Counted from the stretch's first letter, positions 1 to 12,185 are shown. The stretch: DNA of 64,000 nucleotides from CAVWCW01 sp963753615 (GCA_963753615.1 CAVWCW010000008.1:1-64000), one strand, 5' to 3'. A program made the numbers and translations. Notes: a model not told the origin generated them from the sequence alone.

Positions 1-1786
1 ACCAATTGCTGCCCCTCAGGGCGTAGGCGCCGCGCTCCCGGGTGCCCTCGTGGCCGGTATGGTGCACCACCAGCACAGTGCACCCCAGCTGCTTGCGGAA
101 GGTCTTAGCCAGCTGGCGCAGGAATTTGGCCACCTCGGCGTTGGCGTTCTCGTCCACGCTAGACATTGCCGACAGGGTGTCGATGACTGCCAACTGGGTC
201 GGACGCCAACTCCGTGATAGTGCTCCACCAGGGTTCTGATCTGGGCCTCGGCCTCAGCCCTCTTCGTGGCGTCGGAGAGGTCCATGGGTGCCCTGCAGGC
301 GTACAGGTCGCCACCCTCGCGCGATGGCGCCTCGGTGAAGCCCTTGGAGATGTACCAGGCGTTGATCCGGCGGCGCAGCCCGCTTATGCCCTCGCCGGCC
401 AGGTAGAGCACTGGCCCCCGGTGGACTTTGTGACCCTGGAACGGAACACCGAACGCGATGGACAGGGCCAGATCCATGGCCAGGAACGACTTGTAAGCCC
501 CGGACCGCCCGAACAGCATCCCAAGGGCCTTATGCTCGATCAGCGGGTACACCAGGTATCGGGGCGCTCGGACTTTGCCGAATGCCCTATGCGCCGAGAA
601 GTAGCCCTTCTGGGCCTCCTTCAGGAGGTCAGCCGGACTCCCGTCTCCGCCGCCTCAAAGGCATCATTGGCGGCGGCGACTGACTGCTCGTCTAGCTTCA
701 GGAAATCGCCCGAGTTCTCCATCCCATTGGCGGCGGCGATCTGCTCCATCAGCAGGCTCTCCTCGGTGGCGACACCGGAAAGGATCCTCCTCGGCGGCCA
801 GGGCTTCAGACGCCATCACCCCGGTCTTGCCCAGGTAGTCGCCGATGCCGCGGCGCTCACAATGCCCGTGGTGACATCGGAACACCGGGCCTTTCTCGAA
901 GAACAGGATCGCGGCGCCATCGTCCACCCCATCGGTGTGGCCGTCCACCCATGGGCAGGTCACCTCCAGGTTGCCCTTGCTGTTCCAGCCCTTGGCCAGC
1001 CCCAAATCCTCAGTGCGCTGGATCAGATCGGCATGCGAACCCGTGGCGCCTGCGGCATCGACGAACCCGCCATATTGCTGGACGTCGGCGGCGCCGAGAT
1101 CCGCCCCCACGCACTCGGCAAGCGCCTCGATAGAGTACCGGCGCTCGGGGTCCCACTCGCGCATGGCGCAGGTGAAGGGATTGTCCTTCTTGTCCCGGTA
1201 TTTGGCCTTGGTGTTCGAGCCCATCGGGAAGCGGACATATCTGGTCACCCCCTTCATGCCCGGGTCGAGCCCGTCCTCGGTGATGCCGGCGAGAACGAAG
1301 GCGTTCACCACTGCGTCAATGCGGTGCGGGTTCTCCTCGGGTACGCTCAAGAGGTAGCCCCACTGCTCATTGCCCGGGGAGGTCTCGAGGCGGTAGCTCG
1401 GCGGCGGTAGGCCAAGGTCGGCCAGGCGTTGCGGGTCCACTTTGGCGGAGCCCTCGGTGCCGACGTCGTCGACCACCACCAGGTACTGGGCCTCGAATAG
1501 GTCTTTGCGGCGGCGAAACGGTGAGCCCCGGCCATCAGTTGATGGTGCGGAACAGCGACACCACAAAATAGTTGTTGCGCTTGCGCTGGATCAACTTCTC
1601 GCGGATCTGGCGCATCGGGGCGGCGGTCCACAACTGGCGCAGGTTCTTATCGGTGAGTGCGCCCGGATCCTGCTCGAACCAACAGGCCAGGACCCGTCGC
1701 CACTGCTTACCGAAAATGCCTTTGGCGAACTGCTTATTGTTGACCTCGATGGTGGGCAATACTTGCCCGATTTTGTTACACTTCAC
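1..1786 (-). pseudogene. Phage/plasmid-type primase-helicase (RepB-like primase plus AAA ATPase), frame-broken, runs off the window
   Basis: A replication protein of an integrated element. It begins at GTG 1786 behind AAGGAG. The first ~80 codons (MKCNKIGQVL..., ending NNYFVVSLFRTIN) continue after a frame change near 1535 into a RepB-type primase domain (LFEAQYLVVVDDVG, YRLETSPGNEQWGYLL) and a Cys/His segment (VTCPWVDGHTDG, FRCHHGHCERR). The frame changes again near 785 and 600, then a RecA-like ATPase follows with Walker A GRSGAYKS at about 510. After one more shift near 200 it shows Walker B-like LAVIDTLSAM and VVHHTGHEGTRERG. Together this resembles the primase plus AAA_25 helicase proteins of phage-plasmid type elements. 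At least four frame changes are needed to read it, so it is either decayed or badly sequenced. The C-terminus lies beyond base 1. Confidence 0.72.
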
Positions 1787-2261
1787 AATGTGTTCTCCTT
1801 TGGTGGGTGGGACACTCCTGGGCCCCGGCAGTCGAGCAGCTACCGGGGCCTACTTTTTGCGGGGTTAAACCCGTTATTGCATTTTGCTTATCTACCCTCA
1901 ATTGTTCCTGCGCCAGATGCATATCCCAGGGCGATCCCTCCAGCCCCAGGCAATACAGCGCGCCCAATACGTTAGTAAGCACCGCCCTAAGTACCATCTC
2001 CCCGCGCGGGTTGCGGTGGATAATCGCGACGCGCCCGCAGCGCGTGGCGGCGATCAGCTCCCCGCAGCCCCGCCCTCGTGCCGGCGGGATAATCTCGACG
2101 CTGGCCAGGGATGCCGGAATCATCGGCAGCACGAAAACCCCCTCGGGCGTCTGCTTCTCCCACATTACGCCCCCAGCCAGCAGGCCATCGTCGTCCAGCT
2201 GATCCTCGGCATCGACCCAGGTCCAGCCGAGGCGCTCGTCCATGCTGATTACTTCACCCAT
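1776..2261 (-). CDS. Hypothetical protein of the integrated element
   Basis: A 161-codon frame starting at ATG 2261 with GGAGG seven bases upstream, which fixes the start well. It ends 11 bases inside the following primase gene, as expected for a tight element operon. The N-terminal half (MGEVISMDERLGWTWVDAED, EIIPPARGRGCGELIAATRC) looks like a compact soluble domain. The C-terminal ~35 residues are Cys/Gly/Thr-rich, and the frame may have slipped there. I recognise no family. Its position between an HNH endonuclease and a primase suggests an early phage gene. Confidence 0.5.
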   Translation of the reverse strand: MGEVISMDERLGWTWVDAEDQLDDDGLLAGGVMWEKQTPEGVFVLPMIPASLASVEIIPPARGRGCGELIAATRCGRVAIIHRNPRGEMVLRAVLTNVLGALYCLGLEGSPWDMHLAQEQLRVDKQNAITGLTPQKVGPGSCSTAGAQECPTHQRRTHCEV

Positions 2262-2454
2262 TTTGGGCCTCCAGCTTACTCTCGGTTGCGGATACTTCCG
2301 GCTCCAGTCGCCCAGCAGATAGAGGTCCTCGGCGGTCAGCGTTTTGCCGTGGAGCTTGAGGGCACAGTCGATCCAATAGTGCGCTTGATGGACAGGGGAA
2401 AAATCGCCGTGCAGGCGGAGGGATGCTTTGCGCCAGACGCGCTCGGCTTCAAAC
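2262..2454 (-). other. Open, coding-looking stretch, possible small phage gene without a clear start
   Basis: The reading frame of the 161-codon gene stays open upstream to a TAG near 2490 and encodes a protein-like segment (VWRKASLRLHGDFSP, HYWIDCALKLHGKTLTAEDL). It has no ATG and no ribosome site. It could be the body of a small element gene whose start was lost by an indel, or an extension of the neighbouring gene. I cannot decide between these. Confidence 0.3.
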
Positions 2455-2973
2455 TTACAGGCGAAGGACCCAGATATCTCCTACTGGGCGGACCCTGATC
2501 TGCACCTTATAGATGCCGTCCCTATCGGACCAAGACACCCCGAGAGTGCAATCCCCGACAGCCCGACAGTTGCGGCCATTTTGGGTGTGCGTAGCGAGGC
2601 GCAGGTTAGCGAGCGCGTTGTTTGATGGATCTCCATCAATATGGTCGATCTGAGCACCTCCAGGATCAACCCCGGTCCCTAGGTAGAGGCGACGCGGTGC
2701 AGCAGGTAGGTGTGACCGTCAATCGAGATCTGAAGATACCCGTGGCTCATGCGCCAGCCCGCCACCTTTCCAACGAAGCGGGAGTTCCAGACTTTCCCCG
2801 CCCCCTCGGTGGGGAATGTATTCAATGCTCTTTCGCGCCGGCGCAAGATCCCGGTCTCGGGTTCGTAATCCAGGCGGGCCCGCAATAGGTCCAGGGGCGG
2901 GAGGGGCCGCGGATTGGTGACGGATAAGCAGCGCTTTGCCGGCGCCCGGGGTGCTGCTATGCTTGGGTTTCAT
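2455..2973 (-). pseudogene. HNH endonuclease of the integrated element, frameshifted
   Basis: The core reads RARLDYEPETGILRRRE, then GKVWNSRFVGKVAGWRMSHG, then YLQISIDGHTYLLHRVA. A frame change near 2680 leads into AQIDHIDGDPSNNALANLRL and GVSWSDRDGIYKVQIRV, ending at TAA 2455. This is the usual order of the small phage HNH nucleases: an N-terminal DYxPETG segment, the HRVA strand, the IDHxDGdpsNN catalytic core and a C-terminal GVSW DNA-binding motif. A plausible start with a Shine-Dalgarno sequence is ATG 2973 (AAAGGAAAACACTAC before it), but reaching the core from there needs another shift near 2885. Such genes often sit in phages or act as homing-like nucleases that nick DNA. Confidence 0.68.
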
Positions 2974-3059
2974 GTAGTGTTTTCCTTTTCGTGGTCGGAA
3001 AGGAACCGAGGCCCCGGGGTTGCCAAAATCGGCTCCGGGGCCTCACTTCGTTATAGGGG

Positions 3060-3237
3060 TCAGCGGCGCACCTTCGACAGGTCGGACTCCTCCCATCTGA
3101 GAATGGCGGCCTCCAGGTCGCGGGCCAGCCATCCGCGGATGCGCTCGGTCATCTGCCGAGGGCATGGGGAGCATGCCCGAGTCCATCAGTTGGAGCTGCA
3201 CTTGTGACGTCACCCAGGCCCAGGCGCTGGGCTTCAT
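3060..3237 (-). pseudogene. Small hypothetical element protein, probably frameshifted
   Basis: It starts at ATG 3237 (MKPSAWAWVTSQVQLQLMDS) and, after a one-base slip near 3155, reads QMTERIRGWLARDLEAAILR and then WEESDLSKVRR to a TGA at 3060. The second part is far more protein-like than the direct frame. About 58 residues; family unknown. It lies between the integrase and the HNH gene on the same strand. Confidence 0.35.
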
Positions 3238-3420
3238 GGCCTACTGATAAAAATCTTCTGCTGCGGTTGCTGTTGCATTTTCTAGTCTCCGGGTTGCGAT
3301 TGGGGAGCCCAGATTACAGTGCCTGGCAATGGGAGAGCTACGCACAACGGAGGCGTTGTAAACTCTCAAGAGTGCGTCGCAACCTATTGACGTAAAAGCT
3401 ATTTCCGGTGGGTTGGTCCT

Positions 3421-4567
3421 TTATAAGGGTTTTCCCTCGCTGTATAAAAACACAGCCCACTGCTCCATCAGCTCGGCGCGCTTGGCCAATAAATCCCCGC
3501 GGCGATATGCCCGCTCCACCTCTCCGGCTATGGCATGCCCGAGGGCCTGCTCGGCCACATGGTGGGGCGCATCGGTCTGCTCTGCGGTCCAGTCCCTGAA
3601 CGTCGATCGAAACCCGTGGACAGTCAGGCCGGCCGGAGCTTCCGCAACAGCGACAGCATGGCCATATCGGACAGCTGCTGGCCCTTGGCTCCAGGGAGCA
3701 CCTAGTGCACCGCGGCGCTTCAGCCCGGCCAGCAGCTCCAGGGCGGCGGGAGATAGCGGTACCCGGTGCTCGGTGGAGGTCTTCGTCCTGAGCGGTGAGT
3801 ACCGTCCAGACACCATCGGCGATTTCACCCCATCGCGCGCCCAGGGTCTCGCCAGTCCTACAGCCGGTGAGAATCGTCCAGCGCAGTGCCGCGGCGGATA
3901 TCCCCTTGCGCTTGGCCAGGTCGGCCCAAAACCGGGGCGCCTCGGCATAGGGCAGGGCGGCGTGGTGCTTCACCCGCTTACGCTTCGAGACCGCGGGCAA
4001 CAGTTGATCCAGGTGCCCTCGCCATCGGGCCGGATTCTCGCCTTCCCGATACCCGGCGGCCTTGGCGAAATCGAGCACCGCCTCAATGCGCTGTCGCACC
4101 CTGGAAGCGGTCTCCGGTTTATCGCTCCAGATGGGTTTGAGCGCGGCCACCACCTCGTCGGTGGCCACCTCGGCCACATCGAGCGCCCCCAGGACAGGAA
4201 AAGCGTACGCCTGCAGGGTGCTGGCCCATTGTTCTGCATGCTTCGCATTGCTCCAGCCAGGGGCCTTGGCCCGGATGCACTTCTGCGCCGCCTCAGCGAA
4301 GCGCAGGGAGCGCGATCGGCGCCGAGACAACACAGGGTCCAGCTTCTCGACTTTGACCAGCCTACGCGCCTGGTAGGCGGCCTCCCGGGCCTCGGCCAGG
4401 GTCACCAGGGGATACGGGCCCAGGCTGAGATCCCGGCGTTTTCCATTGAGTTGAAATCGGTATATCCACAGCTTCGACCCGCCCCTGACCCAAAGGTAGA
4501 GACCGGCGCCATCACCATGGCGTCCATCCGGTGCCGTCCTGCAGAATGTAGCGGTCAATCTGCCCAT
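3421..4567 (-). pseudogene. P4-type tyrosine site-specific integrase, one frameshift
   Basis: Recombinase that inserts and excises the element. The preferred start is ATG 4567 (MGRLTATFCRTA), eight bases after GGGGGA; an in-frame ATG lies at 4582. The N-terminal domain is the DUF4102 type (GDGAGLYLWVRGGSKLWIYR, LSLGPYPLVTLAEAREAAYQ), followed by a SAM-like core-binding domain. The catalytic domain shows the first Arg in LTGCRTGE, then after a frame change near 3795 HRVPLSPAALELLAGL, the HxxR box HGFRSTFRDW, QALGHA and the tyrosine in VERAYRRGD. All catalytic residues are present, but not in one frame. Length (~380 codons) is a little under the usual ~400. The gene reads away from the flank at 4.6 kb, so the attachment site should lie just beyond 4570. 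Confidence 0.85.
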
Positions 4568-4650
4568 CAAAATGTCCCCCATATCGCCAGAATGTCCCCG
4601 ACACTTTTTGGCCTATTCTATCGGGCCGAAAAGTGCGCTAGGGGACCAGT

Positions 4651-4669
4651 CTACAGGTTAAACTTGTAG
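4651..4669. repeat. Imperfect palindrome upstream of the integrase
   Basis: CTACAGGTTAAACTTGTAG: two 9-base arms around a single A, pairing in 8 of 9 positions. It lies about 85 bases before the integrase start, where core or arm sites, an excisionase site or an integrase operator would be expected. Function is inferred from position only. Confidence 0.35.
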
Positions 4670-5332
4670 TCTGTACAGGGAGTTGGGGGCGCTAAGGCCT
4701 TGATCCGGGCGGGATTGCTCGAAGGCGGTGCGGCGGACACCCTCTCCGCCAAATAAAACAGTGGGTTACAGGGAATGGGTAACCCCGGCTGTTCTCCCGG
4801 AAAAACTTCAATAAGGCGCACTCACGGCGCACTCAGCGGCAACATTCCACCAAAAAAGCGCATCCTGGCGCTTGCTTTTACGTACCAGTTTTTCGAATTT
4901 GAATCACGACGGGACTTGCGTTTTGGTCAATCGATTCCACTGCTGAGTTCGGGACTCTGGAATCATCCGGCGTCTTACGGCAACAGTCGAGCACCTCCAA
5001 GAAATCCTCTCCAACCGCGAGCGTCACGTTGCTGCTGCGGACACTGGAGCCCCCCAAGAAACAGGCAAGAAGAAAGACCCTCCCGTTTTTTCCGCTTCGT
5101 TGCTGCTCTCCGCCGGGCGCGTAGTGGACGAGCCGAAGATCGCGTCGGTGGCGAGAAACAATAACCTTTATATGTTTAAGGTCATGGAAAAGGGCATATC
5201 AGAGGCCTAGGGTGAAAGGAAGTTCACTGCAATCGGTCGAGGGAAGAAAACCAAGGACCGCGCAGTAAGGATTTCAGGTTTCCCTGGCTTGAATTCGGCC
5301 CGCACCGCGGCGCCATCGAAGGAGGGGGAGCA
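4670..5332. other. No convincing intact gene; short coding remnants
   Basis: Two short plus-strand frames look protein-like but lack starts. One is a C-terminal tail at 4695-4756 (KALIRAGLLEGGAADTLSAK then TAA). The other is an 88-codon frame at 4947-5210 with no ATG (LTATVEHLQEILSNRERHVA, later ASVARNNNLYMFKVMEKG, then TAG). They may be 3' remnants of a chromosomal gene beside the element's insertion point. A longer 129-codon frame at 4775 has atypical composition and I do not accept it. Confidence 0.3.
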
Positions 5333-5611
5333 ATGAAATCGAAGCACGCAGGCTGGTTTTTACTCATCGGACTGATCTCCTGTACGCAGGCACTGGCCGC
5401 GCCTGCGCAGGCCCCCCAGGGGCTTTGGGAGGCTTACGAGCAGGCCCGTCACGCCATCGAAGCGACCGAACTGGTTCAATCCACCTATTTGGCGGGGTTG
5501 ATAACGATTTCGGCTACCGCATCGCCGTGGACGGTGCCGGAACGCCGACGTGGCGGTATTGACCCGGTCACTCGATTTTCCTACGGCTCACGCAGTTTAT
5601 CCTCGTTATAG
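5333..5611 (+). CDS. Small exported hypothetical protein, C-terminus uncertain
   Basis: It starts at ATG 5333 behind GGAGGGGGAGCA, a strong ribosome site. Residues 1-22 form a clear Sec signal peptide (positive start, hydrophobic FLLIGLIS, cleavage after ALA). The mature N-terminus (QGLWEAYEQARHAIEA) looks helical. After about residue 45 the composition turns Ser/Arg-rich, and a neighbouring frame (NDFGYRIAVDGAG) looks more natural, so the frame probably slips near 5480. No family recognised. It precedes the aldolase gene by about 135 bases and may or may not be co-transcribed. Confidence 0.5.
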   Translation: MKSKHAGWFLLIGLISCTQALAAPAQAPQGLWEAYEQARHAIEATELVQSTYLAGLITISATASPWTVPERRRGGIDPVTRFSYGSRSLSSL

Positions 5612-5747
5612 CGGGACAGGCGACCTCTTTTGGCGCCGGTCGGGGCGGGTCGAGCGGTGGCGTAACCGAGCTGTCATTGACTTCCCCCGGCGCCGGAGTA
5701 TAACCATGGCGAACCCATCCAACCGATAACGTTCAGGAGGACAAGCA

Positions 5748-6818
<1,071 letters not shown>

Positions 6819-7229
6819 CTTCAATCCCGCGCGCGCCGGGCTGCGCCCGGGCGCCATGCCGGAGTATGCCAGGGATGGCTTTTTCCCGCGTTTTCCCAGG
6901 AACCTCCCGCCCCGCCACAATCCCGATCCACAACGAATGCCGAAAAGGCCGGGCGGGCCAACTGACTTCGGGTGGCGTAATCGGTAAAGTGGGGTGCCGG
7001 TCAGTTACTCCAAAATGCCGAATGCGGCCGATGGGGATCGGCGTCCAACCGCGGATAAATCTATGCTATTTGCAGAGAAGCGGGGGCGATAGCTTTACCT
7101 GGGCACATTGGTGCTATTTCTTGGAAACACGGAACTGCTTGCCGATTTGCGATTGGCCGAACTAAGCTGATAGCAGGGGCGCTTTTTCGGCCCTGCCGTT
7201 CAGGTCGAGAAGCCGGATGGAACAGAGAC
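6819..7229. other. Intergenic stretch with a GC hairpin
   Basis: I find no gene here. Just after the aldolase stop there is a GC-rich hairpin (GCGCGCCGGGC / GCCCGGGCGC, about 6831-6854) that could slow transcription but has no T-run. The remainder up to the CheB/CheR hybrid shows neither a convincing promoter nor a protein-like frame. Confidence 0.4.
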
Positions 7230-10200
7230 GTGGATAATAATGAGGCGGACAAACGGACTGTCCCCAAGAAGGCTGATCTTGAAGTAAGCCAGTCCACGAA
7301 GCGCTTCCCCATAGTTGGAATCGGGGCTTCCGCCGGGGGGCTGGATGCCCTGCGCTCCCTGTTCAAAGCCATGCCCGCGGACACCGGCATGGGCTTCGTA
7401 GTAACCCAGCATCTGGACGCCGACCACCACAGCCTGCTGGCGGACCTGCTCGCCAAGTACACCAGGATGTCGGTGGTGCAGGTGGAAAACGGCCTAGGGG
7501 TGGAACCCAACCACGTCTATGTCATCCCGCCGAATGCCTATATGACGGTGAGCGATGGCGTATTGCTGATCAAGCCACCCAGCGATGCGCGGGGCACGCG
7601 CATGCCCATCGACAAGTTCCTGTATTCACTGGCCGCGGACCAGCGGGACCAGGCCATCGGTATCATCTTGAGTGGTAGCGGCACCGACGGCACCCTGGGT
7701 GTGCGTGAGATCAAGGCCGCAGGCGGCATGGTACTGGTGCAGGATCCGGAGAGCGCCCAGTACGACGGCATGCCCCGGAGCGCCATTGCCACCGGGCAGG
7801 TGGACGCGGTGCTGCCGCTGGAGCGCATTCCCGAGGTGCTTCTCAATTACCTCCGTCACAACAATCTTGACCGACGGCCGGGGACCTTGTCCGACCTGGA
7901 TACGGGCCAAGATGCACTGACCGCCATTCTGTCGCTGCTGTTGGCCAAGACCGGGCACGATTTCCGCTGTTACAAGAAAGGGACACTCGTACGTCGCATC
8001 CATCGGCGTATGGGCATCCTTGGCCTCGAGAGTTTCGATGCGTATCTGCAACGGCTGCGGGAGCGGGGCGAGGAGGTTGGGGCCTTGGCCAAGGATCTGT
8101 TTATCGGCGTCACCAGCTTCTTTCGAGAGGCCGAGGCATGGACCTCCATCTCCGAACTGGCCATTGCCCCTATCGTGGCGAAGCACGCCGATAACCGGCC
8201 GGTGCGGGTTTGGGTTCCGGGCTGCGCCACCGGTGAGGAGGCCTACACGCTGGCCATCCTTTTTGCCTAGGCATTTGCGCGGGCCCAGAAGGAAATCGAC
8301 CTGGTTATCTTCGCCACCGATGTCGATCGCGATTCGCTCACGGCTGGGCGGACCGGACTCTACGCCGAAAATATAGCCGAAAAGATCAGCGCTGAGCGCC
8401 TGAGCGGGTTTTTTACCGAAGAGAGCGCTGGTTACCGGGTCAAGAAATCGCTGCGCGACCTGGTGGTGTTCACTTCTCAGAACCTGATAGCGGACCCTCC
8501 TTTTTCCAAGCTGGACCTGATCAGCTGCCGCAACCTGCTTATCTACCTGGAGCCAAGACTGCAGGACAAGGTCCTGCGGCTGTTCCATTTCGCCCTGAAT
8601 CCCGACGGCTACCTGGTGCTGGGCAGTTCCGAGACCCTGGGCCAGCAGCAGCGAGAGTTCCGCACCCTGTCCAAGAAATGGCGCATCTTCCAGCCCGAGG
8701 GTCCGTCCCAACTCGGCGCGATGGAGGTGCCCCTGAGCCGAGATGCGGAACGGACCGTACCGCGCTTTCTGGCGCGGGGACTGGGGCGGCGCGAGCCGAA
8801 GCTTGCAGACATGGCCCAGCAGGCGCTGGTGGAGACGTTTGCCCCCGCATCGGTCTTGGTGACTCGCCGGCACCAAGTTTTGTACGTCTACGGAGACACT
8901 TCGGCGTATTGGGACACCCCCCCGGCGAACTCACCGACGACCTGATGGCAATGACCCGCGACGAGTTGCGCCTGAAGACCCGAGCCGCCCTCCACCAGGC
9001 CGTCGCCGAGAATCGCCAAGTTACCCTGCACGGCGCCCAACTCCGGCGTGACCGCATGCGGTTTCCGGTGACGGTAACGGTTACCCCGCTGAAAAAGCCA
9101 GCGCTGGTGGCAGGGCTGTTGCTGGTGTCGTTTCAGCACGATCTGGAGCAGGTCAGGCCAGCGCCGGAGCGCGAGCCCGGGCACGGCCCGGAAGCTGCGG
9201 TGGTACGTCAGTTGGAGGACGAACTCAAGACCACTCGCGAGGAGTTGCAGAGCACGATCGAGGAGCTGGAAACCTCCAACGAGGAACTCAAGGCCTCCAA
9301 CGAGGAGGTCATGTCCATGAACGAGGAACTCCAGTCCAGCAACGAAGAGTTGGAGGCCTCCCACGAGGAACTGCAGTCCCTTAACGAAGAACTCACCACC
9401 GTCAACAATCAACTCCAGAGCAAGGTGGTGGAGGTGGAAGCCACCAATAACGATCTGAGCAACCTGCTTTCCAGCACCAATATCGCCACCCTGTTTCTGG
9501 ACCCCGAGTTCCGCATCCGCCGCTATACCCCTGCCACCACAAGGCTTATGCACCTGATCCCAACGGACCTCGGGCGGGCGGTCGCGGACATCGCCCACCG
9601 GTATGCGGACGGAGATCTGGTAACGGACTGCCGCAGGGTTATGGATGACCTACGGGCGCTGGAACGAGAGGTCCTGGCCGATGACGGCGAGTGGTACGTG
9701 CGCCGGATTCAACCCTACCGCACCCAGGACAACCGTATCGAAGGCACGGTGGTTACTTTCACCAACATCACCGCTATGAAGCGCCGCGACGAAGAACACG
9801 CGCGCCTGGCGAGCGTTGTCGAGTTTTCCGACGAGGCCATTATCAGCCAGTCCCTCGCGGGTGTTGTTTCCAGCTGGAATCCCGGGGCCGAAGCGCTCTA
9901 CGGCTACCCGGCCGAAAAGGCGCTGGGACGATCGGCGGCGATGCTCTACCCGAAAGGTCGGACTGAGGAGTTCGCGCACACCCTGACCGAGCTCCAGGCA
10001 GGGCGCCGGGTGGGGCCCTATGAAACCGAGCACCGCCGCAAAGACGGTACTTTGGTGCAGGTTTCGATCACGGTCAGTCCGATTTTGGATGCCAGCGGCA
10101 CGCCGATTGCCGCGTCTCTGATTGGCAGCGATGCTACTGAGCGAAAAGAGGCTGAGTCCGCGCTGCGCCAGCGAGTCGCACTGCAGGACCAACTAGTCGG

Positions 10201-11725
10201 GGTCGCCGCCGCCGTGCCCGGTGTGATCTGCTCCTACCGGCAGCGCCGGGACGGCACTGCCTGTATGCCTTATGCCAGTGCGGCCATCGAGGACCTGCTG
10301 GGCGTAAAATCACAAGACGTAGTAGAAGACTTCGGCCCGATTCAGGCCGGCGTCCACCCGGAGGATGTCGGGCAATTTGCAGCAAGCATCGCCCAGTCTG
10401 CCCGGACCCTCGAGCCCTGGCGTGCAATATTCCGTTATCGGCACCCGCGCAAGGGCGAGATCTGGATCGAGGGACATTCCGTGCCTAGGCGTGAGGCAGA
10501 TGGCAGCGTACTTTGGCACGGCTATGTTCAGGACATCACTGAGCGCCATCGGATGGAGCAGGCCCTGCGGGCAAAGCAGGCCGAGCTTGGGCACCATGCG
10601 GAGGTGTTGGCGCAAGCGGATCGGCGAAAAGACGAGTTCCTGGCGGTTCTGGGACATGAGCTGCGCAATCCCCTTGCGCCTATCCGAAACGCCGTTCATC
10701 TGCTTTTGCGGCAGGAAAAGTTGCCGGAAGCGGCTCAACGGGCGTTGGATCTTATTGCGCGCCAATCCGAACAGTTGGAGACTTTGGTAAACGACCTGCT
10801 GGATGTCTCGCGAATCACTCGTGGCCAGATCCAGCTGAGCCAAACTGCAGTTCGGGTGCAAGACGTGCTGCAGGACGCGCTGGAGAGCGTCTCGCCACTG
10901 CTGGAGATACGCCACTGCATTCTGAAGGCCCGGCTGACCGGGATCCCTGTGGTGGTTACGGCGGATCGGTTGCGTCTCGCCCAAGTCTTCATGAACCTGC
11001 TTGGTAATGCGGTTAAATACACACCGGATGACGGTCATATCGATTTACTGCTCGAGCGCGAGGGACAGCGGGCGGTGATTACAATCCGGGATGACGGCAT
11101 CGGCATTCCGGCCGAATTCATACCCCGCCTGTTCGATTTTTTTTCGCGAGCCCAGACCCAACCAGGCGCCAGGGTTTCCGTTGATGGTCTAGGTATCGGA
11201 CTTGCCGTCGCCCGGCAATTGGTGGAAGCGCATGGGGGTTCCCTCGAGGCGCATAGCGATGGGCTCAATAAGGGCAGCGAGTTCGTTGTTTCGTTGCCGC
11301 TTTGCGCAGACGAAGAGGCGACGCCCTCCGCCCCTGTCGAGCCCAAAAGTATTGCCGAAATCCCGTCCCGCCGCGTTCTGTTGGTCGACGACAATCCGAT
11401 AGTTACGCAATCTTTGCGGTATCTGCTGGAATCGATGGGACAGGAGGTGCGGGCGCTGAACGCGGGCCAGGAGGTCCTGCGGGTGATTTGGGAATGGAAT
11501 CCACGGCTAGTGTTCTTGGATATCGACATGCCGAAAATGGATGGCTACCAGGTGGCCGCCGCCATCCACGCGGCGGGCCTGGATCGGCGGCCGTATTTGG
11601 TAGCCCTAACCGGATACGGCCAGGAGACCGACCGAAAAGCCGCCCTGAAGGCCGGCTTTGACCTTCATTTGGTGAAACCGGCCAGCCCTGAACAAATCAC
11701 TAAAATTCTGGTAGACCTCGCATAG
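7230..11725 (+). pseudogene. CheB-CheR-PAS-histidine kinase-receiver hybrid, interrupted by TAG and a frameshift
   Basis: A ~1,500-codon multidomain signalling protein. It starts at GTG 7230. Domains in order: CheB methylesterase (catalytic Ser in IGASAGGLDAL, His in TQHLDADHHS); CheR methyltransferase (GVTSFFRE, SAM site VPGCATGEEAYTLAI, LDLISCRNLLIYL); a long coiled coil of EEL repeats (9211-9450); three PAS modules; HisKA with LGHELRNPLAPIRNA; HATPase with FMNLLGNAVKYTPD, IRDDGIGIPAEF and GLGIGLAVARQLVEAHGGS; and a C-terminal receiver with LVDDNP, the phospho-Asp in FLDIDMPKMDGY and LVKPAS. The in-frame TAG at 8268-8270 falls in the CheR domain (ILFA*AFARAQ), and the frame slips near 8905. 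The domain order is common in proteobacteria. Whether the breaks are real cannot be told here. Confidence 0.9.
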
Positions 11726-12155
11726 AGAACCTTTGTCGGCTCGGCACCGAAGATGTACTAGGAAGACCTTGCAATCGATTCTTCAGCATAATTCGACTTG
11801 GTTGCGCCCAACCGCCCGGTGACGCCGGTCCGTCGTCAACTCACGGAGCGGCTTTGGCTGGCCGGAGTGCGGGTGTCCATATTGCGGCCTCGATTGGTAT
11901 GGTCCTCTTGGTGAGTTCCAAGTTGATTGCCATGGACTGGGCGGATGCACGAAGCGCGCCTTAGCGCATCGCTTGGGAGCGGCGCAGTCAGGCCGAGTTG
12001 GCGCGGCGGCGTGCTCATTTTCGGTTCGATTCCTGCGCTGCAATGATGCGGCCGCGGGTTCGGCTGGTGCGAAAACCGTACGTCGCCTGCGGTTTGGCCG
12101 CTTCGCGCTATATGGCGGTCCCTTTCCCCGGTTGGGCAGCTGTTAGCATCCCGGC
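11726..12155. other. Gene-free stretch, possible GGDEF-end remnant on the minus strand
   Basis: I find no intact gene. On the minus strand near 11790-11850 the words HRAVGRNQVEL resemble the end of a GGDEF domain (ALYRAK..GRNQV), but the upstream part does not align cleanly in any frame. It may be a remnant of a diguanylate cyclase or chance. Confidence 0.2.
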
Positions 12156-12185
12156 TTGCCTATTAGGGTATCCTAAATTTATAAT
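12156..12185 (+). promoter_or_regulatory. Sigma-70 type promoter for soeABC
   Basis: A -35 of TTGCCT (12156-12161), an 18-base spacer and a perfect -10 of TATAAT (12180-12185) lie in an AT-rich patch unlike the surroundings. They point at soeA, whose ATG is 57 bases downstream of the -10. The predicted transcript start is near 12192. Confidence 0.65.

Noticed and set aside
4775..5164. A 129-codon plus-strand frame
   Set aside because: Composition is Arg/Pro/Ser-rich and a neighbouring frame looks more coding, so it is not a credible gene.
11783..12043. A GGDEF-domain ending on the minus strand
   Set aside because: Only about a dozen residues resemble the family and the upstream part does not align in any frame.
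12030..12060. GGTTCGATTCC, which looks like a tRNA T-loop
   Set aside because: The flanking bases do not form a T-stem and no acceptor or anticodon arm fits; the similar word near 50064 also fails.
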